Origin: Pseudomonadales bacterium
Lineage (GTDB): Bacteria > Pseudomonadota > Gammaproteobacteria > Pseudomonadales > UBA5862
DNA: 64,000 nucleotides
Direction of reading: 5' to 3'
Assembly: GCA_024234215.1 (NCBI GenBank)
Contig: JACKOQ010000002.1
Coordinates: 186,001 to 250,000 of the forward strand
The notes beneath the pieces were generated by a model. That model made no database searches. It had not been told where the DNA came from and saw only the letters and a list, made by a program, of their open reading frames with translations. A program made the position numbers and the translations under genes. This document shows, piece after piece, positions 45,608 to 54,930 of the stretch. Each line of letters opens with the position of its first letter. Position 1 is the stretch's first letter.

Positions 45608-46810
45608 ATGAACGCCTTGTCAAACCCTGCCGTCGCAGCGCCCCCTGAAACACTGCTCAACCGGCCATTTCTGCTGGTGCTGATGGTCGCTGCGGTCTTT
45701 GGCTTCTCATTTTCGAGCTTTTTCCTGCTGCCCAAATTTCTGTCGGTCGCCCTGGCGGCCGACGCGGTCAGCATCGGCAGCATCACCACGCTGTTCTGGC
45801 TCGCTTCGGCATTGACGGTGCCCTACATCGGCGGCTTGATCGACCGCCACGGCCGCAAGCGCTATGCCCTGATCGGTGCATTGATTCTGGCACTCTCCTG
45901 CATCGGCTTCGTGTGGGTCGACAGTCTCGGTCCGCTGATCTGGCTGCTGCGCATCCTGCAGGGCATCGGCTTCACGCTGTTTCTGGTCGCGCTCTCCACG
46001 CTGGCGGTCGATCTGGCGCCACCGGCGCGCCTGGGCCAGGCGCTGGGGATCTTTGGCGCGGTGATGATCCTGACCAATGCGGCAGGACCCGCCTTCGCCG
46101 AATGGACCTCGGCCCACTACGGCTGGCAGCCGGTGTTCGTGGCCACCGCCGCGGCCGCGCTGCTGGCCGCCCTGCTCTGCCGTCTGCTGCCGGAGCAGCG
46201 GCTGCTGCTGGCCGACACCCGCCATGCCACGCTGTGGCAGGTGCTGCGCCGACCCGGCATCGGGCCGATCATCCTGGTGTCGGCCATGGTGGGCTGGGTG
46301 TTCGGCACGCTCTTCACCTTCTACCAGCCCTGGGCGCTGTCGCTCGGCATCGAGCAGGTGGCGAGCTACTTCATCGCCTATGCGGTGGTGGCGGTGACGA
46401 TACGGATCTTCTTCGGCGACCTGCCCGACCGGCTCGGGCGGCTGCGGGTGGTGCGCGCCAGCCTGCTGCTCTATGTGCTGACCCCGCTGGCGCTGGTCTG
46501 GCTGGACCAGTTGAACCTGTATGTCGCGGGCGCCATTCTCGGACTGACCCAGGGCGTCTACTACCCGGCACTGAATGCAGTGGCCATCGACTGCGCCACC
46601 CCGCAGGAGCGCGGCAAGGTGATGGCGGCCTACAGCGGCGCCTTCAACTTCGGTCTGGCGGCGGCGGGGTTGATCCTCGGCCATCTGGTGCTGGCGATGG
46701 GCTACCGCAGCGTCTTCGCCTTCGCCAGCGTGATCAGTCTGGTCGCCTTTGCACTGCTGGCCGTCACGCCACAGCGCCACTTCCGGCCGGCACCGATGAC
46801 GCCGGAGTGA
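45608..46810 (+). CDS. MFS transporter
   Basis: A 400-residue major facilitator with twelve predicted helices. Motif A is GGLIDRHGRKRYAL after helix 2, with a related FGDLPDRLGRLRVVRA in the second half. Helix 5 has the exporter-type AGPAFAEW region. ATG 45608 is used, 57 bases after the efflux channel gene on the same strand; it could be a fourth gene of that operon. An efflux role is likely but the substrate cannot be inferred. Confidence 0.87.
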   Translation: MNALSNPAVAAPPETLLNRPFLLVLMVAAVFGFSFSSFFLLPKFLSVALAADAVSIGSITTLFWLASALTVPYIGGLIDRHGRKRYALIGALILALSCIGFVWVDSLGPLIWLLRILQGIGFTLFLVALSTLAVDLAPPARLGQALGIFGAVMILTNAAGPAFAEWTSAHYGWQPVFVATAAAALLAALLCRLLPEQRLLLADTRHATLWQVLRRPGIGPIILVSAMVGWVFGTLFTFYQPWALSLGIEQVASYFIAYAVVAVTIRIFFGDLPDRLGRLRVVRASLLLYVLTPLALVWLDQLNLYVAGAILGLTQGVYYPALNAVAIDCATPQERGKVMAAYSGAFNFGLAAAGLILGHLVLAMGYRSVFAFASVISLVAFALLAVTPQRHFRPAPMTPE

Positions 46811-46911
46811 CCCTGCCGGCGCGCAACGCTGCTTTGCCAAGCTGGACAGCCCTGCTTATGCTGCGACCTCCCATTCGATGGATGCACAACCCATGAAGGA
46901 GCAACTGATCC

Positions 46912-47505
46912 ATGACTGAACAGAAACCGGGCGCTCCCTGGTGGCAGACCCTGCCTGGGGTTCTGACCGCCACCGGCACCCTGATCGTCGCCGTGACCGG
47001 TCTGCTCGGCATGCTGCATCAAAGCGGCCTGCTCGGTGGCGGCAGCACGGCCGGCAAGCAGCCGGCCACCGTCGAGGCATCCGCTGCTGCACCCTCGGCG
47101 GCCCAGCCCAGGCCGGCGGCACCGGCTGACAGCGACGAAGAGACCGATCGGCTCGACACAGCGGAAAAACGCCCAACAACCCCGTCGACAGCCAATGGCG
47201 AACCGGCCGTCACCGCAGGACTGACGGCCGCAGCGCAGCAGGCGGAGTTCCGGCGGCGGGTGCAGCAGGGTCTCTACCCCAGCGAGGTCGAAGGCCAGTG
47301 CAAGGAGGGGGTCGAGACCTTCCGCACCCTCTGGAAGCCGCTGCCGGCCGGTGCCGAGTTCGTTTCGGTGCGCAGCATGTCCAAGGAGGGCTTCCAGACC
47401 AAGCGCGACAAGTTCGCCGGCGACGGCTATGCGATCGAGTCGGTACACAGCTACCAGAACTGCAAGGGTGTCGAGCGCTACCACGCCACCTGGATCAAAC
47501 GCTGA
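46912..47505 (+). CDS. Membrane-anchored protein with BTRD1-like C-terminal repeat
   Basis: A 197-residue protein of unknown function. It has one transmembrane helix (about 14-36), then a long low-complexity Ala/Pro/Thr/Glu linker (about 45-105), and a small C-terminal domain. The end, GDGYAIESVHSYQNCKGVERY followed by HATWIKR, fits the GY-x-V-x-Y...RY-x-x-W pattern of bacterial tandem repeat domain 1 (polyglycine hydrolase-like repeat), here in about one to two copies. Two cysteines (about 129 and 184) could form a disulfide if the domain is periplasmic. AGGAG precedes the ATG. Confidence 0.7.
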   Translation: MTEQKPGAPWWQTLPGVLTATGTLIVAVTGLLGMLHQSGLLGGGSTAGKQPATVEASAAAPSAAQPRPAAPADSDEETDRLDTAEKRPTTPSTANGEPAVTAGLTAAAQQAEFRRRVQQGLYPSEVEGQCKEGVETFRTLWKPLPAGAEFVSVRSMSKEGFQTKRDKFAGDGYAIESVHSYQNCKGVERYHATWIKR

Positions 47506-47644
47506 TCCAGCCTCCACCCCGTTGAAACACGGCCTCCGGCCAACCGACTCCGATGGCGCCAAGCCACTTCCGCTTCCCCACATCGGTTGCACGCCTTTTT
47601 GAACAGCACCGTCACCCGATGATTCAATCGAGCACGACCACCGC

Positions 47645-49600
47645 ATGAGCACCCGGCACTACCGCCCGGAGATCGATGGCCTGCGGGCGCTGGCCGTCGT
47701 GCCGGTGATCCTGTTTCATGCCGGATTGCCTGCCTTCTCTGGCGGCTTCGTCGGCGTCGACATCTTCTTCGTGATCAGCGGTTACCTGATCACCTCGATC
47801 GTCATCAAGGAGCTCGACCAGGGCCGCTTCAGCTTCGGCAACTTCTACGAACGCCGGGCGCGGCGCATCCTGCCGGCACTGCTGCTGGTGATGCTCTGCT
47901 CGATCCCGTTCTCCTGGCGCTGGATGATGCCGGATGAACTGAAAGACTTTGCCCAGAGCCTGCTGGCGGTGCTGCTGTTCTCTTCCAACCTGCTGTTCTG
48001 GCAGGAGTCGGGCTATTTCGATGGCGAGGCCGACCTCAAACCGCTGCTGCACACCTGGAGCCTGGGGGTCGAGGAGCAGTTCTATCTGCTGTTCCCGCTG
48101 AGCGCCTGGCTGGCGTGGCGCTGTTTTCGCCGGCATGTCTCGCTGTTCTATGTCGCGCTGCTGTTGGTGAGCCTGCTGGCTTCGCAGTGGCGCCTGGCCG
48201 GCGATGCCAGCGCGGCGTTCTACCTGCTGCCGTTTCGTGCCTGGGAGCTGCTGCTCGGCGCACTGCTGGCGCTGCACGAAGCCAGAGCGGGCGGACGCAC
48301 AGCGCCACGTTGGAGCGAATGGAGCGGTGCTGCCGGGTTGGTGCTGATTCTGCTCAGCCTCGCTCTTTTTGGAAGAGAGACGCCGTTTCCGGGCGTCGCC
48401 GCCCTGCTGCCGACGCTCGGCACCCTGCTGGTGATCCATGGCGCTTCGCCCGCCACCTTGGTCGGCAAGCTGCTGGGCCAGCGACTGCTGGTCGGCATCG
48501 GTCTGATCAGCTACAGCGCCTACCTGTGGCACCAGGTGCTGTTCGCGCTGACGCGGCTCTACACCTTCAACACCGCCCACATCGATGTTTACAAGATATT
48601 GGCGCTGCTCAGCTTTGCGCTCGCGTTCATCAGCTGGAAGTATGTCGAAGGCCCCTTCAGAAGTGCCAGCCGCGTGCCACTCAAGCCCTTCATCGCCATG
48701 CTGACCGTGGCCATGCTGGCGGTGGCCGGCTTTGGCCTCGCCGCGGTGGCCACCGATGGCTTCGAGGCCCGCTTCAACCGCAGCCTCGATGAGACGCAGC
48801 GGCTCTACCATCTCAATGCCAGAGAGAGCGCCAGGCTGAAAAAACTGGGAGAAAACCACATCAGCCACGGCGAGTGCATCATCGACAGCCCCAGCGTCAG
48901 CGAACTGTTCCTCTCACAGTTCCAGCACTGCGCCCGCAGCCGGGGCAAGGCACTGCTGGTCATCGGCGACTCCCACTCCGGCAATCTCTTTCGCGCACTG
49001 GCTTCGGCTGCGGGGCGGCCCGATTTTCTCATTCGCCTCGGTCGGGGCTCCTGTCGCCCGGCCGATCAACAGGCCAAGTGCGACATCGGCGAGATGGCCG
49101 ACTTCCTGCTGACACACAAGGAACAGATCTCCGCAGTGGTCTTCGCCCAATCCGGCTTCTATCTGCTGCAGGGTGCCCGACGCGAGTCGATCCTGCACAA
49201 TCGGACCCTGCTCGCGCCCGATCAGGCCCTCATCGACCGGACGCTGGAGTTTCTGATCCCGATCAGCGAGGCCGTGCCGACCTACTGGTTCGGCCCCTGG
49301 ATCGAACCGCATCTGCCGCTCGACAATCCACGCCGGATGGCCACGACCGCGCTCGATCAGCTCGATTTCAGCGCGCTGAACCGCGACATGTTCGCCCAGC
49401 TCGACCGATCCATCGCGCAGCGGGCGAGCGCCCGGGCACCCCTGCTGAACTATCGCTCGCAGGTGCGGGAAGAGGGCGCATCCGCTGACTTCATTCCACT
49501 GCATGTCGCAGGCTGCATCACCTTTCGCGACAGCAACCACCTCAGCCAGTGCGGCGAACGGCTGATGGGGCAGAAAATGCTGGACAGGATTGCCCGCTGA
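47645..49600 (+). CDS. OafA/YrhL-type acyltransferase with SGNH domain
   Basis: A 651-residue membrane O-acyltransferase. The N-terminal acyltransferase-3 domain (about 1-340) has some ten helices with YRPEIDGLRALAVVPVILFHAG, the GGFVGVDIFFVISGYLIT block and HTWSLGVEEQFYLLFP. The C-terminal periplasmic SGNH hydrolase-like domain (about 420-651) carries the catalytic Ser in VIGDSHSGN and the Asp-His pair in FRDSNHLSQCG. Such proteins transfer acetyl or other acyl groups to O-antigen, peptidoglycan or exopolysaccharide. It is not beside glycan-synthesis genes here, so the acceptor is unknown. Confidence 0.93.
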   Translation: MSTRHYRPEIDGLRALAVVPVILFHAGLPAFSGGFVGVDIFFVISGYLITSIVIKELDQGRFSFGNFYERRARRILPALLLVMLCSIPFSWRWMMPDELKDFAQSLLAVLLFSSNLLFWQESGYFDGEADLKPLLHTWSLGVEEQFYLLFPLSAWLAWRCFRRHVSLFYVALLLVSLLASQWRLAGDASAAFYLLPFRAWELLLGALLALHEARAGGRTAPRWSEWSGAAGLVLILLSLALFGRETPFPGVAALLPTLGTLLVIHGASPATLVGKLLGQRLLVGIGLISYSAYLWHQVLFALTRLYTFNTAHIDVYKILALLSFALAFISWKYVEGPFRSASRVPLKPFIAMLTVAMLAVAGFGLAAVATDGFEARFNRSLDETQRLYHLNARESARLKKLGENHISHGECIIDSPSVSELFLSQFQHCARSRGKALLVIGDSHSGNLFRALASAAGRPDFLIRLGRGSCRPADQQAKCDIGEMADFLLTHKEQISAVVFAQSGFYLLQGARRESILHNRTLLAPDQALIDRTLEFLIPISEAVPTYWFGPWIEPHLPLDNPRRMATTALDQLDFSALNRDMFAQLDRSIAQRASARAPLLNYRSQVREEGASADFIPLHVAGCITFRDSNHLSQCGERLMGQKMLDRIAR

Positions 49601-49783
49601 CGCCCGCCGCCTTTGGATAGAATCGCTGGATCGCCGACAGCATCAACAAAAAGAAGCCGGATGCCGGGTGAACACGGACCAAACCAGCGACCTCATCACC
49701 GGTTGCAGGTGCAACTCCAGTAGCGGGTCGACGAACGCACCCTGTTTACCGTCCAATGGGAAATCGCCTGAAGGAGATCCAGA

Positions 49784-50092
49784 ATGGCCGCCACAAATTT
49801 CAAGACCGAAAACAACACCTTCCGCAAGCTGATCGGCAATGGCCTGACCTACCGCATTCCGCGCTTCCAGCGCGACTACAGCTGGGATCTGATCACGCGC
49901 CTGAAGGAACAACCTACCCGCGAGTGGTATGCCCGAGCCACATTGCAGTGGTGCCAGCACGCATCGGCCTTCACGGCGAGCGTCGGCGGCAAACCGTGGA
50001 AGTATCTGCTGGTGCCGCACGACGAGGTCAATGAGTCGCGGCGGCTTGCGGATTACCTGCACTTTGAGGTCAAGCCGCACTCCTGCGGTTGA
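49784..50092 (+). pseudogene. Chimeric remnant: DUF262 N-terminus joined to restriction-helicase C-terminus
   Basis: A 102-residue frame with a good ribosome-binding site (AAGGAG 49771-49776). Residues 1-35, including NTFRKLIGNG and YRIPRFQRDYSWD, are the start of a DUF262 (GmrS/ParB-like nuclease) protein, which normally runs for several hundred residues. From about residue 36 (near 49889) the sequence instead resembles the extreme C-terminus of type III-like restriction helicases: WCQHASAFTASVGGKPWKYLLVPHDEV. The two parts are joined in frame with nothing of either core. The simplest reading is a large internal deletion across a former defence locus; a short expressed protein is possible but cannot have either activity. 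Confidence 0.65.
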
Positions 50093-50166
50093 GCGCGCCA
50101 TGATGGCGCTTGCAGCCCGCTGACACCGAAAAACCACCGCCGAAGAGGCTCCTGGGCAAAGAACAG

Positions 50167-51426
50167 ATGGCGACCGAAACCCCTGCGCAATCCTCGCTCG
50201 CCGCCCTGCTGCGGCAGCGCGCGTTCATCTTCTTCTGGCTGGCGCGGGTCTGCACCGCCAGCGCTTTTCAGATGCAGGGCGTGGTGCTGGGCTGGCAGGT
50301 CTATCAGTTGACCGGCCGTGCGCTCGATCTGGGGCTGGTGGGGCTCTGTCAGTTCCTGCCCCGGGTGGTGCTCACCCCTTGGGCGGGCCATGTCGCCGAC
50401 CGCTTCGACCGCCGCCGCGTCACCCTGCTGATGCAACTGCTGCAGGGAATACTGCTGTTGCTGCTCTGCCTGGTCAGTGCGCAGGGTGCGGTGAACCGCG
50501 AACTGGTGCTGCTGCTGGTGGCTCTGGGCGGTGCCGCCCGCACCTTCGAGGTGCCGGCCACCCAGGCATTGCTGTCGGCAGTGGTGCCACCGCTGCTGCT
50601 GCCACGCGCGGTGGCGATCAGCTCTTCGGCAATGCAGGCCGCCACACTGATCGGTCCGGTGGTGGCCGGGCTGCTCTATCTGCTCGGCGCGACCGAAGCC
50701 TATGGCGTCACCGCACTGCTCTATGTCGCCGCGGCGGCGATGATGGCGGCCGTGCGGCCGTTGGTTCATCAGGACCGCAGCGGCCCGCAGAGCAACTTTC
50801 TGGCGTCGTTCATGGAGGGGATTCGCTTTTTGCGCCGTCAACCGATGCTGCTGGGCGCCATCTCGCTCGACATGTTCGCGGTGCTGCTGGGCGGCGCCAC
50901 CGCGCTGCTGCCGATCATTGCCGATCAGTTGCTGCAGACCGGTCCGGTGGGTCTGGGGCTGCTGCGCGCAGCGCCGGCGGTCGGCGCGCTGGCGATGTCG
51001 TTCTGGCTGGCCAGCCACCCGCTGCATGCGGCCGGTCGGGCGCTCTTCCTCGGTGTCGCGCTGTTCGGCCTCGCCACCCTCGCGCTCGGGCTGTCACGCT
51101 CGCTGCCGCTGTCGCTGGCCATCTTGCTGCTGCTGGGGGCGGCGGACATGGTGAGCGTGGTGATCCGTCAGACCCTGGTGCAACTGCACACGCCGGATGA
51201 GATGCGCGGCCGGGTCAGTTCGGTCAACGCCATCTTCATCGGTGCGTCGAACCAGTTGGGCGAGTTCGAGTCGGGCCTCACCGCGCAGTGGTTCGGGCTG
51301 GTGCCGTCGATTCTGCTCGGCGGCAGCGGCACCCTGCTGGTGGTGGGGCTGTGGATGCGCTGGTTCCCGCAGTTGTTGCAGGTCAGGAGTCTGGAAGAGG
51401 CGATGCCGGCGCAAAACCGACCCTGA
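50167..51426 (+). CDS. MFS transporter, EntS-like (MFS_3)
   Basis: A 419-residue transporter with twelve helices. It resembles the enterobactin exporter EntS group: FIFFWLARVCTASAFQMQGVVLGWQVYQLTGRALDLGLVG in the N-terminal region, motif A as WAGHVADRFDRRRVTLLM, and HTPDEMRGRVSSVNAIFIGASNQLGEFESG in the C-terminal half. No siderophore genes are nearby, so the substrate is open. ATG 50167 is used in preference to a TTG at 50110. It converges with dps across about 50 bases. Confidence 0.9.
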   Translation: MATETPAQSSLAALLRQRAFIFFWLARVCTASAFQMQGVVLGWQVYQLTGRALDLGLVGLCQFLPRVVLTPWAGHVADRFDRRRVTLLMQLLQGILLLLLCLVSAQGAVNRELVLLLVALGGAARTFEVPATQALLSAVVPPLLLPRAVAISSSAMQAATLIGPVVAGLLYLLGATEAYGVTALLYVAAAAMMAAVRPLVHQDRSGPQSNFLASFMEGIRFLRRQPMLLGAISLDMFAVLLGGATALLPIIADQLLQTGPVGLGLLRAAPAVGALAMSFWLASHPLHAAGRALFLGVALFGLATLALGLSRSLPLSLAILLLLGAADMVSVVIRQTLVQLHTPDEMRGRVSSVNAIFIGASNQLGEFESGLTAQWFGLVPSILLGGSGTLLVVGLWMRWFPQLLQVRSLEEAMPAQNRP

Positions 51427-51477
51427 CTGGAAACCGGCCAGGCCCTGCGCACGCCGGCGCCGCCACGCGAGAAAAGG

Positions 51478-51972
51478 TCACGCCTCCAGCAGGCTGCGCA
51501 GCATCCAGGCGGTCTTTTCGTGGAGATTCAGCCGCTGCGTCAGCAGATCGATCGTCGGCTGGTCGTTGGCGGCATCGGCGATCGGCAGCAGCTTGCGTGC
51601 CGTCCGCGCAGTGGCCTCCTGCGCGGCCACCAGATGGCGAACCATCTCCATCGCGGCGGGAACTCCTTCGACCTCCTCGATCGAGGCCAGCTTGGCAAAC
51701 TCCCGGTAGGTGCCGGGCGCCGGATGCCCCAGGGCGCGGATGCGCTCGGCGATCAGATCCAGCGCATTCCACTGCTCTGTGTACTGCACCATGAACATCT
51801 GATGCAGGCTGTTGAAGTGCGGTCCGGTGACGTTCCAGTGGAAGTTGTGGGTCATCAGGTAGAGGGTGTAACTGTCCGCCAGCAGGGCCGACAGCCCATC
51901 GACGATCTTCTGGCGATCAGCGCCGTCGATGCCGATGTCGATGGCTGAACCCTTGGACTTCTTTTCTTTCAT
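51478..51972 (-). CDS. dps: Dps/ferritin-like DNA-binding starvation protein
   Basis: A 164-residue Dps-family protein that forms dodecamers, oxidises Fe(II) with hydrogen peroxide and protects DNA. The inter-subunit ferroxidase ligands are in HNFHWNVTGPHFNSLHQMFMVQY and the following EQWNALDLIAERIRALG. The N-terminus MKEKKSKGSAIDIGI is short and Lys-rich, as in DNA-binding Dps. ATG 51972 has AGGAG 8 bases upstream. A 139-base spacer holding its promoter separates it from cyaA. Confidence 0.94.
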   Translation of the reverse strand: MKEKKSKGSAIDIGIDGADRQKIVDGLSALLADSYTLYLMTHNFHWNVTGPHFNSLHQMFMVQYTEQWNALDLIAERIRALGHPAPGTYREFAKLASIEEVEGVPAAMEMVRHLVAAQEATARTARKLLPIADAANDQPTIDLLTQRLNLHEKTAWMLRSLLEA

Positions 51973-52111
51973 GCGTTCTGCTCCTGTCGTGCCGAGTGGG
52001 GATCGAACCGGCGCGGACAACGCAGCGAGCCCGCCGGATCACGATCAACTCTAATGGCTCGGGCAACAGAAAAGAAGCTGGTATCAGAGGCCGCAGCGCA
52101 CGCGCCAGCAA

Positions 52112-54877
52112 TCAGCCCACCGACTCCTGCCGCATGAAGAAACGGTTGATCGCCGCCTCGATGCGCACCTTGTGGTGCAGGTAGCTGGCCGTGGAGGGTG
52201 GCGGACCACCGAGCGCACCCAGATCGAGGTCGGAGAGATGGGCCGGGTAGCGTTCGCCGCTGCGACGTTGCCGAAGCAGCGCCTCGGCGACGCGACCGTA
52301 GAGCGCTTCGTCATCGTGCCGGCTGGAAAATTCGGCATCGCCAACCCGCAGCATGAAGCGGGATTCGCCGCCCTCCGCCGGTTCGGCCACCGCCTCGACA
52401 CCCTGGTAGGCGAGCCGGGAGACCAGACTTGCAAAGCTGCGCGGCGTGGCGAGCGGCTCGCGGCCGGTCAGTTCGAAGCAGTGCAGCGCCAGCGCGGGCG
52501 CGCCGTCGCGCTGGCGTCGCTCGTCGATCCGCTCCAGAAAACCGAGCCAGGGACCCACCGCCTGCCGCGGATCGCTGCCGGGGTGCGCAAGCGCGAAGAG
52601 CGCGCCGCTCTCATCGACGATGTAAATGCGGATCTGTTGCCCCTGCAGCCGGTAGAGCAGCTCGATCCGGTTGGGCTGATTGAGCCGTGCGACGACATGC
52701 AGGTCATGTTGCGGCAGGCTCATCGGGTCGATCTGCAAGGTGCGGAACTGCGCGGCCGGCATGGTCAGGTGTCCAAACAGCATACCCATCGAGCCGAATC
52801 GGCGCTGCACGACACGTGCACCCTCCCACTCCAGCATGAACAGCTCCTTTTCGATCTCGAACAGGTAGCGCGCCGTCCGGCTGCCATGCGGTGCAAAATG
52901 CTGCCGCACCGCGACAAAGCACTGCTCGATGCGCTCGCTGATCAGCAGCTCCCGCCCCTCGGTCATGCAACTGATGACCGGCGGTGGCGGCAGGCGCTCC
53001 AGCGCCATGCCATGGCCGTTGAGGTGGTCGACCAGGGTGTCGATCAGGGCGGCATTGCCGACATGGCGCTGGGTCAGCAACTCGCCCCAGCTGGTGAGGA
53101 TGAAACTGTCGATGGTGCGCACCAGATTCTGCCGCAGACCACTGTAACCGAGGGCATCGCTGCGGCTGGAGATGCGGGCCAACCCGGAGGCATGCAGTGT
53201 GGAGGGGGTCTCACTGTCGAGGTTGATCACCAACATGCTGGAGAGTGGCTGCTGCACGCTGGCGAAGGCCTGATGGGGGGTGGGCGGCAACGGCATCGGC
53301 TGCCAACGCTCCAGTTCGGCAAACAGACGCTGCAGGGCCCGTTCACTGAGGCTGCCCTCCACTGTGCTGCGGCTCGACCGTCCGGCCAACTGGTTGAAGT
53401 GAGCCCAGGCGATCAACTCGCCCAACTGGCGCGCCTGCCGGATCGGCGGACTGGTCGCCACATCGACCTGATCGAACAGTGCCCAACCGACGTCAGACGC
53501 CGGTCGCGGTTTGAAGTGCAGCCGCGGGGCGAAGGGCAGCGGCAGACAGGCAGGTTGCAGGTCGATCTTGCCGGGGCGACGCTCGAAGGCGGTGTTGAGT
53601 TTGCGCTGCAGGACCTGCAACTCCCTGGCATCCATGACATTGGTCAACTGCCGGTCACGGGCAAAACGGGTGAGCGCGCGATAACTGAAGGTGAGTTCGA
53701 CCACCAGCCGCCGCCACTCCTCGATGGTGCGCTCGATGCTCCACTGCGCGCGATCGAGGCGAGCGAGGCGCCCACGGTCCCAGCCCCATTCATCGGTCAA
53801 CCGCCGCATCAGCGCCCGCCGCCAGCCAGTGCCACCGCCCTCGGCCTTGTGGTAGAGGCAGCGTCGAATCAGCTCGATCCGCTGCGGATCATGCTGCTCC
53901 TGCAGATGGGCTTCGAGCCGGCGGTAGAGAAAGACATAGGGATCGAGCTGGTCCGGGTCGGTGATGCCGGCGTAGATCGCCGTCTTGTAGTCGAGCGCCA
54001 GCGCACGGTTGACCGAGTGCTGGCTGGCGTAGCATTCGATCAGCAGCAGCTTGAGCACCGACTTGTAGGGCGCATCGATCGACTTGAACAGTTGCCAGAT
54101 GCCCGCGCCCAGAAACTCCTCGGACGGCACCCGCGCCACCGACCCGAAGTCGATCACCTCCCGGGCGTCGATGAAGCGGCGCTGCCGCAGCCATTCGGCA
54201 TGTTCGGCATGGTGGAGCTCGAGCTCGGGCGGCGTCAGCCACCAGATCGGGTAGCGCCCGGCCAGCAGCAGCCCGGTGCGGTAGAACTCATCGAGCAGCA
54301 GGCCATGCTGGGCCGAGCCACTGCTCTCGCTCGACAGCTCGCTCTGCTCGCCGCGACGAAAGCTGTCGCAATCGAAGACGAAAAAGTGCAGGTCGAGATC
54401 GAGCTCCGCCGCCCAGCGTGCGATGCGCTGCGCCTTGCGTCGCAACCGATCGACTGCCGCGTCGTCGAGACCCGGGCGGTGGCAGAGCCAGATGTCGAGG
54501 TCACTGCTGGCATTGCAGGCAAAGGAGCCGACACTGCCCATCAGATAAATCGCATCGATGTCGCGCTGCTGCTCGGAGACCGGGTTGTAGCGAAAGGCGC
54601 GGCTCAACTGCTGCGCGGCATGCAGCACCTCGCGCCCCGGCTGATAGCCGGCCACACCGAACGGGGTTGGCCCGCTGCCGGCGCCGGGCAGCAGTGGATG
54701 GTCGAGGTGAAACAGCAGCGGCAGCAGATCGAGCAGTTGGCGCTGCCGTTCGTTGCGCGATCCGCGGTAGCGCTCCAGCCGGGCATCGTTGACCCGGCGG
54801 AAACGTTCGACGGTCTGGCGCAACGCCTTGCGGTCGACGCCGGCGTCGCTCCAAGTCTCGACTGTGCTGCTGTCCAT
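52112..54877 (-). CDS. cyaA: Class I adenylate cyclase
   Basis: A 921-residue enterobacterial/pseudomonad-type (class I) adenylate cyclase that makes cAMP for Crp/Vfr signalling. The N-terminal nucleotidyltransferase domain has the catalytic pattern YLMGSVGSFACNASSDLDIWLC, with the two metal-binding Asp residues. The C-terminal regulatory region is poorly conserved. Length is close to the E. coli protein (848) with some insertions. It reads in the same direction as argH, 53 bases downstream of it. Confidence 0.95.
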   Translation of the reverse strand: MDSSTVETWSDAGVDRKALRQTVERFRRVNDARLERYRGSRNERQRQLLDLLPLLFHLDHPLLPGAGSGPTPFGVAGYQPGREVLHAAQQLSRAFRYNPVSEQQRDIDAIYLMGSVGSFACNASSDLDIWLCHRPGLDDAAVDRLRRKAQRIARWAAELDLDLHFFVFDCDSFRRGEQSELSSESSGSAQHGLLLDEFYRTGLLLAGRYPIWWLTPPELELHHAEHAEWLRQRRFIDAREVIDFGSVARVPSEEFLGAGIWQLFKSIDAPYKSVLKLLLIECYASQHSVNRALALDYKTAIYAGITDPDQLDPYVFLYRRLEAHLQEQHDPQRIELIRRCLYHKAEGGGTGWRRALMRRLTDEWGWDRGRLARLDRAQWSIERTIEEWRRLVVELTFSYRALTRFARDRQLTNVMDARELQVLQRKLNTAFERRPGKIDLQPACLPLPFAPRLHFKPRPASDVGWALFDQVDVATSPPIRQARQLGELIAWAHFNQLAGRSSRSTVEGSLSERALQRLFAELERWQPMPLPPTPHQAFASVQQPLSSMLVINLDSETPSTLHASGLARISSRSDALGYSGLRQNLVRTIDSFILTSWGELLTQRHVGNAALIDTLVDHLNGHGMALERLPPPPVISCMTEGRELLISERIEQCFVAVRQHFAPHGSRTARYLFEIEKELFMLEWEGARVVQRRFGSMGMLFGHLTMPAAQFRTLQIDPMSLPQHDLHVVARLNQPNRIELLYRLQGQQIRIYIVDESGALFALAHPGSDPRQAVGPWLGFLERIDERRQRDGAPALALHCFELTGREPLATPRSFASLVSRLAYQGVEAVAEPAEGGESRFMLRVGDAEFSSRHDDEALYGRVAEALLRQRRSGERYPAHLSDLDLGALGGPPPSTASYLHHKVRIEAAINRFFMRQESVG

Positions 54878-54930
54878 CCCATAACTATAGACAGCCGAAC
54901 GGAATCCGGCCTGTCGCGGGCCACCCCCGG

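Noticed and set aside
49643..50137. Minus-strand open frame opposite the chimeric ORF
   Set aside because: It is a shadow frame. The plus-strand frame has the ribosome-binding site and recognisable family sequence on both sides of the junction.
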